Source: CAUZIZ01 sp965218775 | GTDB lineage: Bacteria > Acidobacteriota > UBA6911 > RPQK01 > JAJDTT01 | Direction of reading: 5' to 3' | Length of the DNA stretch: 64,000 nucleotides | Assembly: GCA_965218775.1 (NCBI GenBank) | Contig: CBDCLS010000006.1 | Span: forward strand, 2,170,001-2,234,000 | In this document: positions 1 through 9,255 of the stretch, one piece after another | How the letters are laid out: every line of letters starts with the position of its first letter | How positions within the stretch are numbered: the stretch's first letter is position 1 | The notes under the pieces: model-generated | What the model saw: the letters and a program-made list of their open reading frames with translations, nothing else | Database searches by the model: none | What the model was told of the DNA's origin: nothing | Made by a program: the position numbers and the translations under genes

Positions 1-654
1 CCCCAGCTAGCAGACCGCGAAGAGCGCGCCGGTTTGAAGTCCTACACAGGGGCATCCGGGAAAACCTCAGGCAATGCCCGATATGGTACCGCCCTGACGG
101 ATGGGCTGTTCATGAGCAGCCGCGACGGAAGGGTGTTCCAGCGCTGGCTGGAGGCTTTTCTCCGTCCCGGTCTTCGCTACACCGACAACTGGGTCTATGG
201 AGACAACTATCAGAACTGGGGACTGATCGAGACGAAATCGGATTTGCCGGGCGCCCCCGACGAGATTTCGATCTATGCAACCGAGCACTACTGGAGAGGA
301 GCCTACACCAATCTACGCCGCTTCGTCCTGCGCGTGGATGGCTTTGTCTCAATAAACGCGCCCGGCAAGGGAGGAGAGTTCACCACCCGACCGCTTTCCT
401 TTAGCGGAAGGGAGTTGGAGATGAACTTCTCGACCTCTGTTGCGGGGAGTGTCCGGGTTGAAATCCAGGACGTTGGCGGCAGGCCCATTCCAGGCTACGC
501 GCTGGCGGATTGTCCCGAGATCTTTGGGGATCATCTCGAGCGGGTGGTGGCCTGGAAGAGCGGAACCGACGTAAGCGGGCTGGCGGGCAAGTCCATTCGT
601 CTGAGATTCGTCATGAAGGACGCGGACCTCTACTCGATCCGCTTTCGGCCCTGA
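1..654 (+). CDS. C-terminal part of a secreted five-bladed-propeller (GH32/GH43-like) protein, cut by the window edge
   Basis: The frame is open from base 1, so only the last 217 codons are visible and no start is seen. The first part (aa ~20-100) reads like the end of a glycosidase-type propeller ('DGLFMSSRDG', 'EISIYATEHYW'). The last ~105 residues form a beta module starting 'LRVDGFVSI' and ending 'DADLYSIRF'. The same module closes the protein at 4681-6279, so the two are paralogues or share an accessory domain. In this family the propeller is usually preceded by a signal peptide, which would lie outside the window. Substrate cannot be told. The gene ends 47 bp before the convergent propeller gene that follows. 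Confidence 0.8.
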   Translation, partial: PQLADREERAGLKSYTGASGKTSGNARYGTALTDGLFMSSRDGRVFQRWLEAFLRPGLRYTDNWVYGDNYQNWGLIETKSDLPGAPDEISIYATEHYWRGAYTNLRRFVLRVDGFVSINAPGKGGEFTTRPLSFSGRELEMNFSTSVAGSVRVEIQDVGGRPIPGYALADCPEIFGDHLERVVAWKSGTDVSGLAGKSIRLRFVMKDADLYSIRFRP

Positions 655-700
655 TTCCTGCCGTCAGGTTGTATGTTGCTCCGGCTTCTGCCCAACACCT

Positions 701-1786
701 CTATTCACGGCCCAGGCCGAACTCACTCCCCATCGTGACTACCTTACCGTCGCGAAAATGAACCTCGATAAACTTCGAGCTTGCGAACGGTCTGCCGTTT
801 TCTTCCTGGAAAGTACCGATGTGTTTCTTGGTCCTGGTCTCGAAGATATCAGGTGCATGAGAGTACACATATTTCCCATCCAGGCTGAAACTCACCCACC
901 CGTGTCCTCGAATTGAAAGATTGACGTGTCCCATCTCCTTGGGGGGCATCTGGGTGGCGTCAAAGTAGAACAGCTTTTGGCCCTCTTGGTCGCTGATCCA
1001 CAATTCCTTTTGATCGGGCGTGAGTCCCGCTCCGTGGGTTCGATGCAGGATCTTCTCCTTGCTCGCGAAGACCCGATGAATGTGTTTCCCTTCTTTCAGA
1101 TCCACGACGTCGAAGCCCACGTGTTTGCCCAGGCAGACGTAGGCAATGCTGTTGTCCTTAGTAACGGTGTAAGGGAAGATCGCATACTCGCCGACATCCT
1201 TGATTTGACGGACCATGCGATCATCCCGGGTATCGAACATCGACAGTGTGGTCCTGGTGCCGAGATAGACGAAGCCCCCGTCCAGACTGACGATGCTATT
1301 GTGGGCTCGGGGACCTACGTGTATGCGCTTGATGAGCTGACCGTCTTCGCCGTTGACAACCACGAAACCGGCATCTTCCGCCTCATACCAGAATCCTGTG
1401 GGAGCGTAGATCTTCTTGCCGTCCAGCGTTATGGACGATCGATCACAGCAGCCCCCTTCGAAGGTGCTTTCCCAGACAATTCTCTCCCTTTCCAGATCGA
1501 AGCGTCCCAGGCGATGATTCGTGGTGGAGTAGTAGACGGAATGGGCCTCGAGGTTTCCGGTGAAACCGCGCAGACCCTCCTCGAAGATCGGAATCTCGAT
1601 CCGCTTGACGAATTTGTGTCCGTCGTCAATGTCAAAGACAAGAATGCCGTTGCCAGAACGTCCTTCCTGCTGAGCGCCGTCCGGTGTGCTCATATAGAGG
1701 TAGCGCTTGGTCCGGGACTGGCCAAAGGTGGACGGGGCGGTGGAGAGAAGAAATGTGAGGATCCAAATAAGTACATACATAGTCAC
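701..1786 (-). CDS. Secreted YVTN/WD40-type beta-propeller protein
   Basis: A 361-aa protein with an N-terminal hydrophobic export signal (aa ~3-22, ending 'STFGQS'). Repeated propeller-like blades follow, e.g. 'ILVFDIDDG', 'FVVVNGEDGQ', 'SMFDTRDD', 'DVVDLKEGK' and 'FYFDAT', each with the 'value-of-something-is-shown' spacing of YVTN/40-residue beta-propellers. No catalytic motif is visible, so a binding or scaffolding role outside the cytoplasm is the safe reading. An AAGG sequence 8 nt upstream supports the GTG start at 1786; an ATG two codons later (1780) is an alternative. A heptamer repeat array begins 50 bp upstream of the start. Confidence 0.8.
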   Translation of the reverse strand: MTMYVLIWILTFLLSTAPSTFGQSRTKRYLYMSTPDGAQQEGRSGNGILVFDIDDGHKFVKRIEIPIFEEGLRGFTGNLEAHSVYYSTTNHRLGRFDLERERIVWESTFEGGCCDRSSITLDGKKIYAPTGFWYEAEDAGFVVVNGEDGQLIKRIHVGPRAHNSIVSLDGGFVYLGTRTTLSMFDTRDDRMVRQIKDVGEYAIFPYTVTKDNSIAYVCLGKHVGFDVVDLKEGKHIHRVFASKEKILHRTHGAGLTPDQKELWISDQEGQKLFYFDATQMPPKEMGHVNLSIRGHGWVSFSLDGKYVYSHAPDIFETRTKKHIGTFQEENGRPFASSKFIEVHFRDGKVVTMGSEFGLGRE

Positions 1787-1835
1787 AATTTTACCTTCGC
1801 CCGTCCGAAAGCTCTATCCGGTCTGGAGGGAAAAT

Positions 1836-2004
1836 AGTGAGCAGTGAGCAGTGAGCAGTGAGCAGTGAGCAGTGAGCAGTGGTGCAGTGAACAGCACTGT
1901 AAACGGTGAACTACCAGCATGACGAAGTCTGTGCCGCGAACGACTTGACTCGTTAGCAATAGGAGTCCAAGTTCCGAGGAGAGAGCCGGACAACAGCAAG
2001 ATTC
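1836..2004. repeat. Heptamer tandem array plus shared ~100-bp module (copy 1)
   Basis: Six perfect AGTGAGC units run from 1836 to 1877. They are followed by a segment sharing blocks with the region after a second array at 14256: 'CCAGCATGACGAA', 'CAAGTTCCGAGGAGAGAGC' and 'GGACAACAGCA'. Both copies lie ~50-65 bp upstream of a leftward gene start. No ORF is present. This is a dispersed repeat unit with a microsatellite at one end, not a CRISPR: there are no spacers. Confidence 0.75.
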
Positions 2005-2038
2005 TTGCTAACGCGGCTGGCCAGACTTGCATGACTTT

Positions 2039-3976
2039 TTACCGGACCAGTCTCAGCTCCCGGGACTTCTCTCGGATACGCTGCAGCCGATCCCGAATGG
2101 GTATCAGTTTGCTGCCGTCGGGATTGGAACGTGCCAGATGGAAGAACTCGTACAGATCGAAGCCGGCAAAGCGCTCGTCGTGGTACAGCTGCTGGATGTT
2201 GTCGACGTACTCGCTGATGGGGATGGCCCGGCTCACATACCGGTTCATGTAGACAGGCAGCCCCATCCTTTTGGTCACTTCCAGGACTTCCCGGACTACA
2301 GGATCCGCCAGGATGTTCTGCAGGTTACTGCGCTTGGTGGGGGAGCCGTCCAGGGGGTCCTCGGCCGCCTCGTACCAGCTGGCCCTCAAGGTGATGGCGT
2401 CTACCAGTCCCTCTTCCAGCCATTTACGCCAGGCGAAATGGAGGTTGGCTGGAAAGCCCATGATCTGGCCGAAAACAGGGTTGGGGCGGAAGGCCTCGGT
2501 GTGAACCTGGACCTGGAACAGCTTTCCGGCTCGTCGGGTCTCACGGCTGGCTTCCCTGACGAACTGGGTATAGTGCTCCCCCCGCAGCGCCGCCAAGAGC
2601 TGGGGGTCGTATTCTTGGGTGAGCAAATCCACTCCGTATCGATTTTCGTAGGCCTTCACGATGGGCTCATTGAAGCCGTAGGCGTAGGGTTCATCGGTCA
2701 GTGTCCCGTGGGCCGAGACCCTGAGGACGACGCCATCCACGCCCTTTTCCAGCATGCGGTTGATCCGCCATAGCCAGAGCTCCTGAACCTCTGGGTAGGC
2801 TTCACAGGGAGCCGCGGGAAGGTACTCGTTCTTGCCCCGGGCAAAACCAAGGAAGCCTCCCCCGGAACCCAGACCCAGCTCGGCTCGATGCTCGTGCCAT
2901 TTGGTGATCTGGACTTTCTCAGGCTTCAGATCCTCGGGATCAGATTGCCAGGCTCGGTCCAGTGACATGACCCGGGGCCCATAGCCCGAGTCGAATTCCA
3001 ATCCGTAGCTACGGAAGTCCCGGGGCCGGATCCAGGTGGCGTCCTGGGTGGCGACCACGATGGGTAGAGGATCGGGGGACGGACCGTAGACCTCGACCAT
3101 GGCCAGCGCCGTGTTCTCGAAATCGGCGTTTCCCCCTTGAAAATTGGTTGCCACCACTACGTAGCGATCCCTTAGATCAAGGTTCTTCAAGGTCAGTATC
3201 CGAACCGCGTCGCCCTTTCGGGTGACCAGGTTTCCGTAGTAGTCCCGGACCTCCCTCGGTGCTGGCTCCACAGTCTCCGCGAGCGCGAACTCGACGGCTC
3301 GACGTTGGTATCGGTAGTTGCTGGCGCTGGTCCAGATCTCCAGATGCTCGCGCCGGATGCGGGTAGGTGAGTCGTCCTTCTTGATCAGCCGGATCTGACG
3401 GATCGGGATCGTCTCCAGGCCTGCGGGAGCCTTCACCGGGCGGCGCTTGATCCGAGTGTGAGGAAAATGCTCCATGAACGGATTGAAGCTCTGGATAGTA
3501 CCACCGATCCTCCGCATGCGGGTGTCGGGATCGGCGTCGGGAGAACCCTCGGGAAAAGATGCCGACATGCCGGTGTGGTAGGGCTTGAGGACGCCGAAGA
3601 TCTCCAGGCCGTTTCGATGGGCTGCCTTCACTGCCGCCTCCAGGGGCTCCCCGATAGCCGCCAGGGTACGGGGGCCGAATTCCGCCCATCGTGACAGGAG
3701 CAGGTTGGTGCCGGCTCCATACTTTTCCTGCTCCAGGTCTCCCAGATACTGCCAATAGACCCGGGTGATGCCGAGGCTGCGAACCTCTCGCATCATCAGG
3801 TCCAGGGTGTCGTGAGTGTAGAGGCCCTTACCGCCGTCGCCGTAGAAGTCCACCGTGACCGAGAGCTTGAACTCCGGACTATCGGTCGAACAGGCAGCGG
3901 CCCAGAGACAACCAAACATCAGGGCCAGCAGCATCTGGGAGGAGCTCATCGGGAACGTTCCCATTGGCCCACACAT
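2039..3976 (-). CDS. Lipoprotein with a TIM-barrel glycoside-hydrolase-like domain
   Basis: 645 aa. The N-terminus carries a hydrophobic segment ending in a lipobox-like 'LWAAAC' with S after the Cys, so it is probably a lipoprotein. The start at 3976 has AAGG 9 nt upstream; an internal Met (3949) would give a tighter signal peptide. The body shows barrel-like stretches: 'LSVTVDFYGDG', 'ITRVYWQYLGDL', 'GLEIFGVLKPYHTG', 'GVDGVVLRVSAHG', 'LFQVQVHTEA', 'LVDAITLRASWYE' and 'GLPVYMNRYVSR'. This resembles the GHL10/family-10-like putative glycoside hydrolases of Planctomycetes and Acidobacteria. Acidic catalytic candidates cannot be assigned by eye. Its 5' end diverges from the OsmC gene. Confidence 0.75.
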   Translation of the reverse strand: MCGPMGTFPMSSSQMLLALMFGCLWAAACSTDSPEFKLSVTVDFYGDGGKGLYTHDTLDLMMREVRSLGITRVYWQYLGDLEQEKYGAGTNLLLSRWAEFGPRTLAAIGEPLEAAVKAAHRNGLEIFGVLKPYHTGMSASFPEGSPDADPDTRMRRIGGTIQSFNPFMEHFPHTRIKRRPVKAPAGLETIPIRQIRLIKKDDSPTRIRREHLEIWTSASNYRYQRRAVEFALAETVEPAPREVRDYYGNLVTRKGDAVRILTLKNLDLRDRYVVVATNFQGGNADFENTALAMVEVYGPSPDPLPIVVATQDATWIRPRDFRSYGLEFDSGYGPRVMSLDRAWQSDPEDLKPEKVQITKWHEHRAELGLGSGGGFLGFARGKNEYLPAAPCEAYPEVQELWLWRINRMLEKGVDGVVLRVSAHGTLTDEPYAYGFNEPIVKAYENRYGVDLLTQEYDPQLLAALRGEHYTQFVREASRETRRAGKLFQVQVHTEAFRPNPVFGQIMGFPANLHFAWRKWLEEGLVDAITLRASWYEAAEDPLDGSPTKRSNLQNILADPVVREVLEVTKRMGLPVYMNRYVSRAIPISEYVDNIQQLYHDERFAGFDLYEFFHLARSNPDGSKLIPIRDRLQRIREKSRELRLVR

Positions 3977-3984
3977 GTTAGCAC

Positions 3985-4177
3985 CCTTCTCTTACCCTTG
4001 CCCTTGCCCGTGTCGTTGCCTTTGCCCTGACTTCATCTTCTCGTGTGCATCAAAGTTCTTGACGAAGCTGGTGAGCATTGGCACGATCTGACAGAGTTTT
4101 CCTTTTCCGCACGCCTAACAGGAAGAAACGCGAAGCGGCTACCTGGCACGGGCACGGGCAAGGGCAAAGGCAAGGGA
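3985..4177. repeat. Pair of inverted hexamer-rich tracts
   Basis: A C-rich tract at about 3990-4030 built of CCCTTG-type hexamers faces a complementary G-rich tract at about 4143-4177 built of GGGCAA-type hexamers, ~110 bp apart, in the divergent intergenic space between the lipoprotein and OsmC genes. Arms are similar but not identical. A large hairpin is possible. No function can be assigned. Confidence 0.5.
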
Positions 4178-4216
4178 GGAACGAGGAGTCCGTATTTCAA
4201 AGGAGACCATCCAGTC

Positions 4217-4645
4217 ATGGCACAGGTTGTTGTTGCGTGGGGCGAGCGCCCCTTCACCCAGGAGATCGAAGCCGCAGGCCATCGTTGGCAAGCCGATGAA
4301 CCGCAGGAATTGGGCGGTCAGGACCAGGGACCCAATCCCTATCAGCTTCTGCTGAGCGCCCTAGGAGCTTGTACCTGCATCACGCTCCAGATGTACGCCG
4401 GCCGCAAAGGCTGGCCTTTGAAACGGGTCCGGGTAGAGCTAGACCACCAGCGATTGCACGCCCAGGATTGTCGAGATTGCGAGACAAAGGAAGGCTTCAT
4501 CTCCGAGATCGGGCAGACACTCTTCCTGCAAGGCGAATTGGACCAGGAGCAGCGTCAACGACTCCTGGAGATTGCCGGGAAGTGTCCCGTCAAAAGGACA
4601 CTCTCGAGAGAAATCAAGGTCCGGTTGGAGCTGGATCCGACATGA
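4217..4645 (+). CDS. OsmC family peroxidase-like protein
   Basis: 142 aa. The OsmC signature 'NPYQLLLSALGACTC' (first cysteine C52) and 'GKCPVKRTL' (second cysteine C123) are both present; these are the two redox cysteines of Ohr/OsmC hydroperoxide reductases. Between them sits 'HAQDCRDCE' (CxxC, C85/C88), common in one OsmC subfamily. The frame is open upstream to 4043, but the stretch before 4217 encodes low-complexity Gly/Lys residues from the hexamer tract, and AAAGGAG lies 12 nt before this ATG, so 4217 is preferred. The stop overlaps the next frame's first possible start (ATGA at 4642), suggesting co-transcription with the propeller hydrolase. Confidence 0.9.
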   Translation: MAQVVVAWGERPFTQEIEAAGHRWQADEPQELGGQDQGPNPYQLLLSALGACTCITLQMYAGRKGWPLKRVRVELDHQRLHAQDCRDCETKEGFISEIGQTLFLQGELDQEQRQRLLEIAGKCPVKRTLSREIKVRLELDPT

Positions 4646-4680
4646 GCTTCTTAGCGAGGCCAGGTCGATGGGGGGGAAAG

Positions 4681-6279
4681 ATGCGACTAGAGAGCCTTGC
4701 GACTTTTGTTCTCTTCCTTGGTGGGGTGGCGCTGGGCCAGCCCGAGGGGCAGGAGAGGGTGACCTGGGAAGAGTACTGGCGGCTGGAGGCGCGACTCCGA
4801 GCCGGTGCCGAGAAGCCGATGGAGTCCATTGAGCTGGGTGGCAAGCGACAGCTCTTCCTCGATAACTACGTGGTCGAGCATCTGGAGAATGTGAAGAAGG
4901 TCATTCACCAGCCCCACAAACACCCGCACAATCCGGTCCTTCGTCCTGAGCGCAGCTGGGAGGAGCGGATCGAATGGGCCAACGTCTTGCGGGACGAGGA
5001 AGAGGGGATCTTCAAGGCATGGTATCTCACCGGAGAAGGCCTTGCCTATGCTACGTCCCGGGACGCCCTGACCTGGGAAAGACCTGCGCTGGGGATCCGT
5101 GAGTTCGAGGGAAGTCGGGAAAACAACTTGCTGAGGGACTACATCACCAGCCCCACCATCTTCAAGGATCCCTACGAGACTGATCCGAAGCGCCGGTACA
5201 AGTGTTTCGGCCTGGAGCGGAAGCCCGATTATGCCATCCACGTATCCTTCTCGTCGGACGGACTTCACTGGACGCGAAAGCAAGAGCCGGTGTTGACCTC
5301 GGCCAACGATCCCGGCTTGAATGACCGGCCCAACCTGATGCACGACCGAGTCCTCAGGCGTTACATAGGTCTGACCAAACGGGAGATGATCAATCCGTTC
5401 GGAAGAGGGGATTGGGGCATGATCCATCGCTCTCGGGCCGCCTCTGTGAGCTACGACTTCGAGACCTGGTCCGACCCTGTCCTTGCCCTGCATCCGGACG
5501 ATCAGGATCCTCCCGACTTCCAGATCTATGGTCTGGTGGGATTCAACTACGAGGGCTTCTACCTGGGCCTGATGGATGTCTACTGGAGTGGGGAGCGCGG
5601 TCCCAGGGAGCGCACCCTGGACACCCAGCTGGCGCTGAGCCGGGATGGTCTGACCTGGTGGCGTGCCGGTGATCGCCAGACCTTCATGCCCTTGGGTCCC
5701 GAGGGAGCCTGGGATCGTTTTTTGGTCGCTCCCAACAACAGCCCCCCCATTCCGAGAGGCGAGGAGTTGTGGATCTTCTATCGAGGTGGTGGAGAGAGAC
5801 ATCGAGCCGGACCGACCCCTCCTCACCGACGGCGGGAACCCTGGCTGGCACCCGGACACCCGGAAGACCTCCCCCTTCCGAAGGGAGTGCCAAGCTCGGG
5901 GATGGGGGTCGCCAAGCTCAGGGTGGACGGGTTCGTTTCAATCGATGCAGGCCCGCGTCCGGGCCGGCTGCTGACCCGGCCTCTCCTCTTTGAGGGTCAG
6001 GAACTGCACGTGAACGTGGATGCAGGGCAGGGAAGTCTTCAGGCCGAGTTGTACGAGGCCCAGCGCGTGCCGGCCTACTCCAACTCGCCCAGCTGGGGCT
6101 GGGCCATCGGTGAGCCACTGGAGGGTTTTTCTCTCCAGGATTGCCAGCCCTTGGAGGAGGATACGACCGACGGTGTCCTGCGCTGGAAGGGAGGTGATCT
6201 TGCCGCCTTTAAAGGGCGGCCCATCGTCGTTCGGTTCCAACTGGTGCAGGCGTCCCTCTTTTCCTTCTGGGTGCACTGA
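4681..6279 (+). CDS. Secreted five-bladed-propeller glycoside-hydrolase-like protein (GH32/GH43 type)
   Basis: About 532 aa from the ATG at 4681, which begins a clean signal peptide ('LATFVLFLGGVALGQ'). An in-frame ATG at 4642 overlaps the OsmC stop and would add 13 residues. After a short linker comes 'RQLFLDNYVVEHLENVKKV' and 'NPVL', a typical opening of a planctomycete/acidobacterial family whose propeller resembles GH32/GH43 enzymes. Blades with 'WANVLRDEEEGIFKAWYLT', 'YATSRDALTW', 'VSFSSDGLHWTR' and 'LALSRDGLTW' follow (aa ~60-390). The final ~130 residues are the 'LRVDGFVSI...TRPL' beta module also found in the gene at the left window edge. A polysaccharide or glycoside substrate outside the cytoplasm is inferred, not shown. 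Confidence 0.8.
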   Translation: MRLESLATFVLFLGGVALGQPEGQERVTWEEYWRLEARLRAGAEKPMESIELGGKRQLFLDNYVVEHLENVKKVIHQPHKHPHNPVLRPERSWEERIEWANVLRDEEEGIFKAWYLTGEGLAYATSRDALTWERPALGIREFEGSRENNLLRDYITSPTIFKDPYETDPKRRYKCFGLERKPDYAIHVSFSSDGLHWTRKQEPVLTSANDPGLNDRPNLMHDRVLRRYIGLTKREMINPFGRGDWGMIHRSRAASVSYDFETWSDPVLALHPDDQDPPDFQIYGLVGFNYEGFYLGLMDVYWSGERGPRERTLDTQLALSRDGLTWWRAGDRQTFMPLGPEGAWDRFLVAPNNSPPIPRGEELWIFYRGGGERHRAGPTPPHRRREPWLAPGHPEDLPLPKGVPSSGMGVAKLRVDGFVSIDAGPRPGRLLTRPLLFEGQELHVNVDAGQGSLQAELYEAQRVPAYSNSPSWGWAIGEPLEGFSLQDCQPLEEDTTDGVLRWKGGDLAAFKGRPIVVRFQLVQASLFSFWVH

Positions 6280-6636
6280 GTCGGTGTTTTTGACAGCCGT
6301 GTGACTGCTTGGCTCTGAATCGGCATTGGCGCTTGGTCTGGCGTGAGAAAGAAACTTCTTCTGTTTCCGAGCAATAACGCCAGCGGCCACGTCGGATCAT
6401 TCAGCTGAGGACTTCAGTCCCGCTTACTCCTCGGAACTTGGCCTCCGATTGCTAGCTTTTCAAGTCGTGCGCGGCTGTGTTTCGTTCTTACATCTATAGA
6501 TGCCTTTCCTCAGCGACGTGCGACGTGCGACGTTCGGACGTTCCGACGAATTCTTCAAGTTTCACCCTAGCCTTCAATTTGGCCTTCCTCCAGCTGGTTG
6601 CCCACCTCCCGCATTAGGTGCTATCGTTAGACTCTC
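6280..6636. other. Intergenic region, nothing recognised
   Basis: 357 bp between two rightward genes. A run of overlapping short repeats (CGACGTG and CGGACGTTCCG words) lies at 6516-6552. No plausible gene, RNA or terminator with a T-tract was found. Confidence 0.4.
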
Positions 6637-7707
6637 ATGCCTATGCGTGTGTTGTCCAGGGGAGCGGCTCTTCTCGCACTCTCCTCGGCCCTGCTGGCCT
6701 TACCGGTGCATCTCATGACTTCCCAAGATATTCCCGCCGACGTGGTTGACGCTCTTTACCCGGCCACCCTGAGCCTTGAGGACGGCTCCGGGCTCTTGAA
6801 CATCAGCTTCAGCTCCCGCGGAGTGCAGAAGCTGACGACCTTCGAGGAGCCCGATCTGGACTGGATCTACCAGGGTGCCTACAGTGGCTGGGACTATACG
6901 GAGTGGCACTGGTGGAAAGGACATCCCTTCGACTTCCAGGCTCGTGGGCACGAGAATCTGGCCTACTGGGAGTCCTTTCGTCCCCGCTTCTGGGGCAAGC
7001 CGAAGGTGCACGCAGAGAGGCTCGGGGAGGGTTACTTGCGGATCGATTTCGAGACAGACGGCTTCCGGTTTAGTCAAGACTATCTCCTACCAGGGCGTGT
7101 GCAGTCTGATCTTGCCTACTGGGACATGGTGTTCACCGCCGCCAACTCAACCGGGAGGGAGATCGAGGAGTACGGGCATTTTTTCGCTTGCTACACTTCG
7201 GTGAACGGAGAGAGGTCTTACTGGTTCTGGGATGCCGGAGGAGATTTGGTTCTCTGGGAAGATCGCGAGGCCGGCCACTTGAACGGCTACGTGAGCAGCT
7301 CAGACGCCTATTTCCAGTCCAGCGGGAACATTCCCCATTGTCCTCGAGGAAAAGGCCGGATCATTGGGACCTGGCACCATCCCGTTCTGGTCTCGCACGC
7401 CTCACCCGAAGGTTGGCGCTCGGTCATCCTCCTTGATCCAGATACCACCGGTGCTGTTGCCTGTGGGATGCGGGGGGTCGCCATGGACTTCATCTTCTAC
7501 CCAGGCCACAAGGAGCGCGTCTTTCAGAAGGGCGGCAGCTTCCGTTCCCACCTGCGCCACCTCATGGTCAAGAGCCCTGGTCTTCCCTCCCGGCAGCAGC
7601 TGGAGGGATGGTGGAGACGGTTCCAGGAATCCAGGTCCGACGTGAGGCAGCGAATTGGGCGTTTTCGAGACGGTGCAGCCAAGGGGGGACAGCGTCCTGA
7701 AAAGTAA
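6637..7707 (+). CDS. Secreted protein of unknown function
   Basis: 356 aa with a signal peptide ('ALLALSSALLALPVHL', aa ~10-26). The mature part is rich in aromatic residues ('SGWDYTEWHWWKGHPFDF', 'SYWFWDAGGDLVLWED') and looks like a beta-sandwich with histidine-bearing motifs ('GTWHHPVLVSH', 'FFYPGHKERVF'-like). No family is recognised. It sits between two other exported proteins in the same orientation and may belong to the same carbohydrate- or lipid-processing set. The start is not fixed by a good ribosome site; ATG at 6643 is an alternative. Confidence 0.7.
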   Translation: MPMRVLSRGAALLALSSALLALPVHLMTSQDIPADVVDALYPATLSLEDGSGLLNISFSSRGVQKLTTFEEPDLDWIYQGAYSGWDYTEWHWWKGHPFDFQARGHENLAYWESFRPRFWGKPKVHAERLGEGYLRIDFETDGFRFSQDYLLPGRVQSDLAYWDMVFTAANSTGREIEEYGHFFACYTSVNGERSYWFWDAGGDLVLWEDREAGHLNGYVSSSDAYFQSSGNIPHCPRGKGRIIGTWHHPVLVSHASPEGWRSVILLDPDTTGAVACGMRGVAMDFIFYPGHKERVFQKGGSFRSHLRHLMVKSPGLPSRQQLEGWWRRFQESRSDVRQRIGRFRDGAAKGGQRPEK

Positions 7708-7781
7708 CCAGGGGTCGCCCCGAAGAATCGTGCCCTGAGTCGACGCCATCAACTGTTTTCTTTCTTGGGTGGTCTGAAGTC

Positions 7782-9203
7782 ATGCATCGTCGAGACGCTC
7801 TCCGTTTGTTAGTGGCAGGTGGCATCGCCTCGACCTCGCTCAAGCCGTCCTTCCCTCATCAAGGAGGGAAATCTCAACCCAAAAGAGGAATCGTCCGTGT
7901 CACCCGTGGACCCTCTGACCTGGTGGTGCCAGCGGATGGGGGAGGGTTTCGATATGGACTAGGGATCCCCTTTCAGGTTTCGCCATGGCAGGCGGGCCTG
8001 ATTTGTAATCTAAGAACCGAGGGGTTCCCGGTGGGTGATTTCGAGGCCGGCGCGGATGTGATTCTGTTCGACCATCTCGACAAGATCCCCTCGGGAAAGA
8101 CAATTCCAATTACGCGCACCTCGAAATATGCCGATCGGCACAGTGGGCGATGGCGGGTCGCCATCAAACATTGGGTGGCGGGCGGCTTCGTCCCGCTGGG
8201 CGCCAAACGTCCCAATGGGACCCCCCATCCGCATGCTGGAACAGGATTCCTGGTGTGTGAGGTCATGGACTTTCCGATGACGGGCAGTGGCTATTATGGC
8301 TATTACAGCAAGCGGGAGAAGGGCGGGGGAGTGGTCCGCATGACCGAGGTCTATCACCTGGCTCACGATGGTCGTGAGTTACGCCTGGTCGCGACCGAAG
8401 CCAAAACCGCTTCAGGTCCGCTGCGAGCGCCGGACTCGGGATGGGCGATCATCCACGCGGGGCTCCACATGGCGGTACCGGACGGGGATGATCTCCTGTT
8501 CGCCGTAGAAGCGACTCGGGGTGACCCGGCCCTGTGGCAGAGCGAGCCGCTTGCCTCAGGGGTGTCTCGCTGGCGACGAATTCGGGGCCGTTGGCAGCTA
8601 ACCTCGTTTGTACCAATCGCCTTGAGCAGAATGCCGGAAAACCCTCGAATGGTTCACGGTCAACCCCAGGTCCTGAGACAGTTGGAACCCAGCCTGATCC
8701 GGGACACCGATAGGTCCCTGCTCTTTACTGTCCGGAGTGCGTACTCGGAGATCGAAGACCACATCATTCGCGTCTGGCGTTCCACCGACGGCGAGGTCTG
8801 GACTCTGGCGATCGAGATTCCCAACGGCCGCGGACAGGCTCCGGTGACCCTGAACCAGGCCGCGGATGGCACCCCCTATCTCTGCGCGAATCGTTTAATG
8901 CATGAGCGTGACTGGCTCCTTCTGTGGCCTTTGAAGAAAGATCGCTCAGGTCTGGAGAAACCGATCACGGTACGGAACGCATTGGAGCAGTTCGGACCTC
9001 CGCCCAGCGGCAAGGTGTGGTTCATGGATCATCCGATGTCCCAAACGGTACGCTTGGCGGATGGACATTGGAGGCACTTGTTGGTCTATCGAATCATGGA
9101 CCGCGGCGAACATTCCGGGTTTCCACCCGCGCCCCAAACCGGACTCTATGTCGAAGAGGTCGTTTCGACCGGCCCAACAGTTCCAAGCTGGAATTTTCGG
9201 TGA
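7782..9203 (+). CDS. Exported sialidase/BNR-like protein of unknown substrate
   Basis: 473 aa. The N-terminus 'HRRDALRLLVAGGIAST' has twin arginines and a hydrophobic stretch, suggesting Tat-type export. Later 'DHIIRVWRSTDGEVWTLAIEIPNG' and 'GTPYLCANRL' resemble Asp-box (BNR) repeats of sialidase-like propellers. An internal beta region (aa ~45-230) with 'YYGYYSKREKGGG' is unlike known families. It follows the previous exported protein by 74 bp in the same direction. The fold is a reasonable guess; activity is not. Confidence 0.7.
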   Translation: MHRRDALRLLVAGGIASTSLKPSFPHQGGKSQPKRGIVRVTRGPSDLVVPADGGGFRYGLGIPFQVSPWQAGLICNLRTEGFPVGDFEAGADVILFDHLDKIPSGKTIPITRTSKYADRHSGRWRVAIKHWVAGGFVPLGAKRPNGTPHPHAGTGFLVCEVMDFPMTGSGYYGYYSKREKGGGVVRMTEVYHLAHDGRELRLVATEAKTASGPLRAPDSGWAIIHAGLHMAVPDGDDLLFAVEATRGDPALWQSEPLASGVSRWRRIRGRWQLTSFVPIALSRMPENPRMVHGQPQVLRQLEPSLIRDTDRSLLFTVRSAYSEIEDHIIRVWRSTDGEVWTLAIEIPNGRGQAPVTLNQAADGTPYLCANRLMHERDWLLLWPLKKDRSGLEKPITVRNALEQFGPPPSGKVWFMDHPMSQTVRLADGHWRHLLVYRIMDRGEHSGFPPAPQTGLYVEEVVSTGPTVPSWNFR

Positions 9204-9255
9204 GTTTCTTCTCGGTCTTACTCTCTACCACGCCAAAGCGCAGGATCACGTTCCG

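Noticed and set aside
926..1837. 303-codon open frame on the + strand opposite the propeller gene
   Set aside because: Antisense shadow of 701-1786; no ribosome site, composition typical of a reverse-complement frame.
1836..1880. CRISPR-like array
   Set aside because: Heptamers are directly adjacent with no spacers; no cas genes in the window.
4687..5859. 390-codon open frame on the - strand
   Set aside because: Antisense to the propeller hydrolase at 4681-6279; no signal, no family, and the + strand frame has clear homology features.
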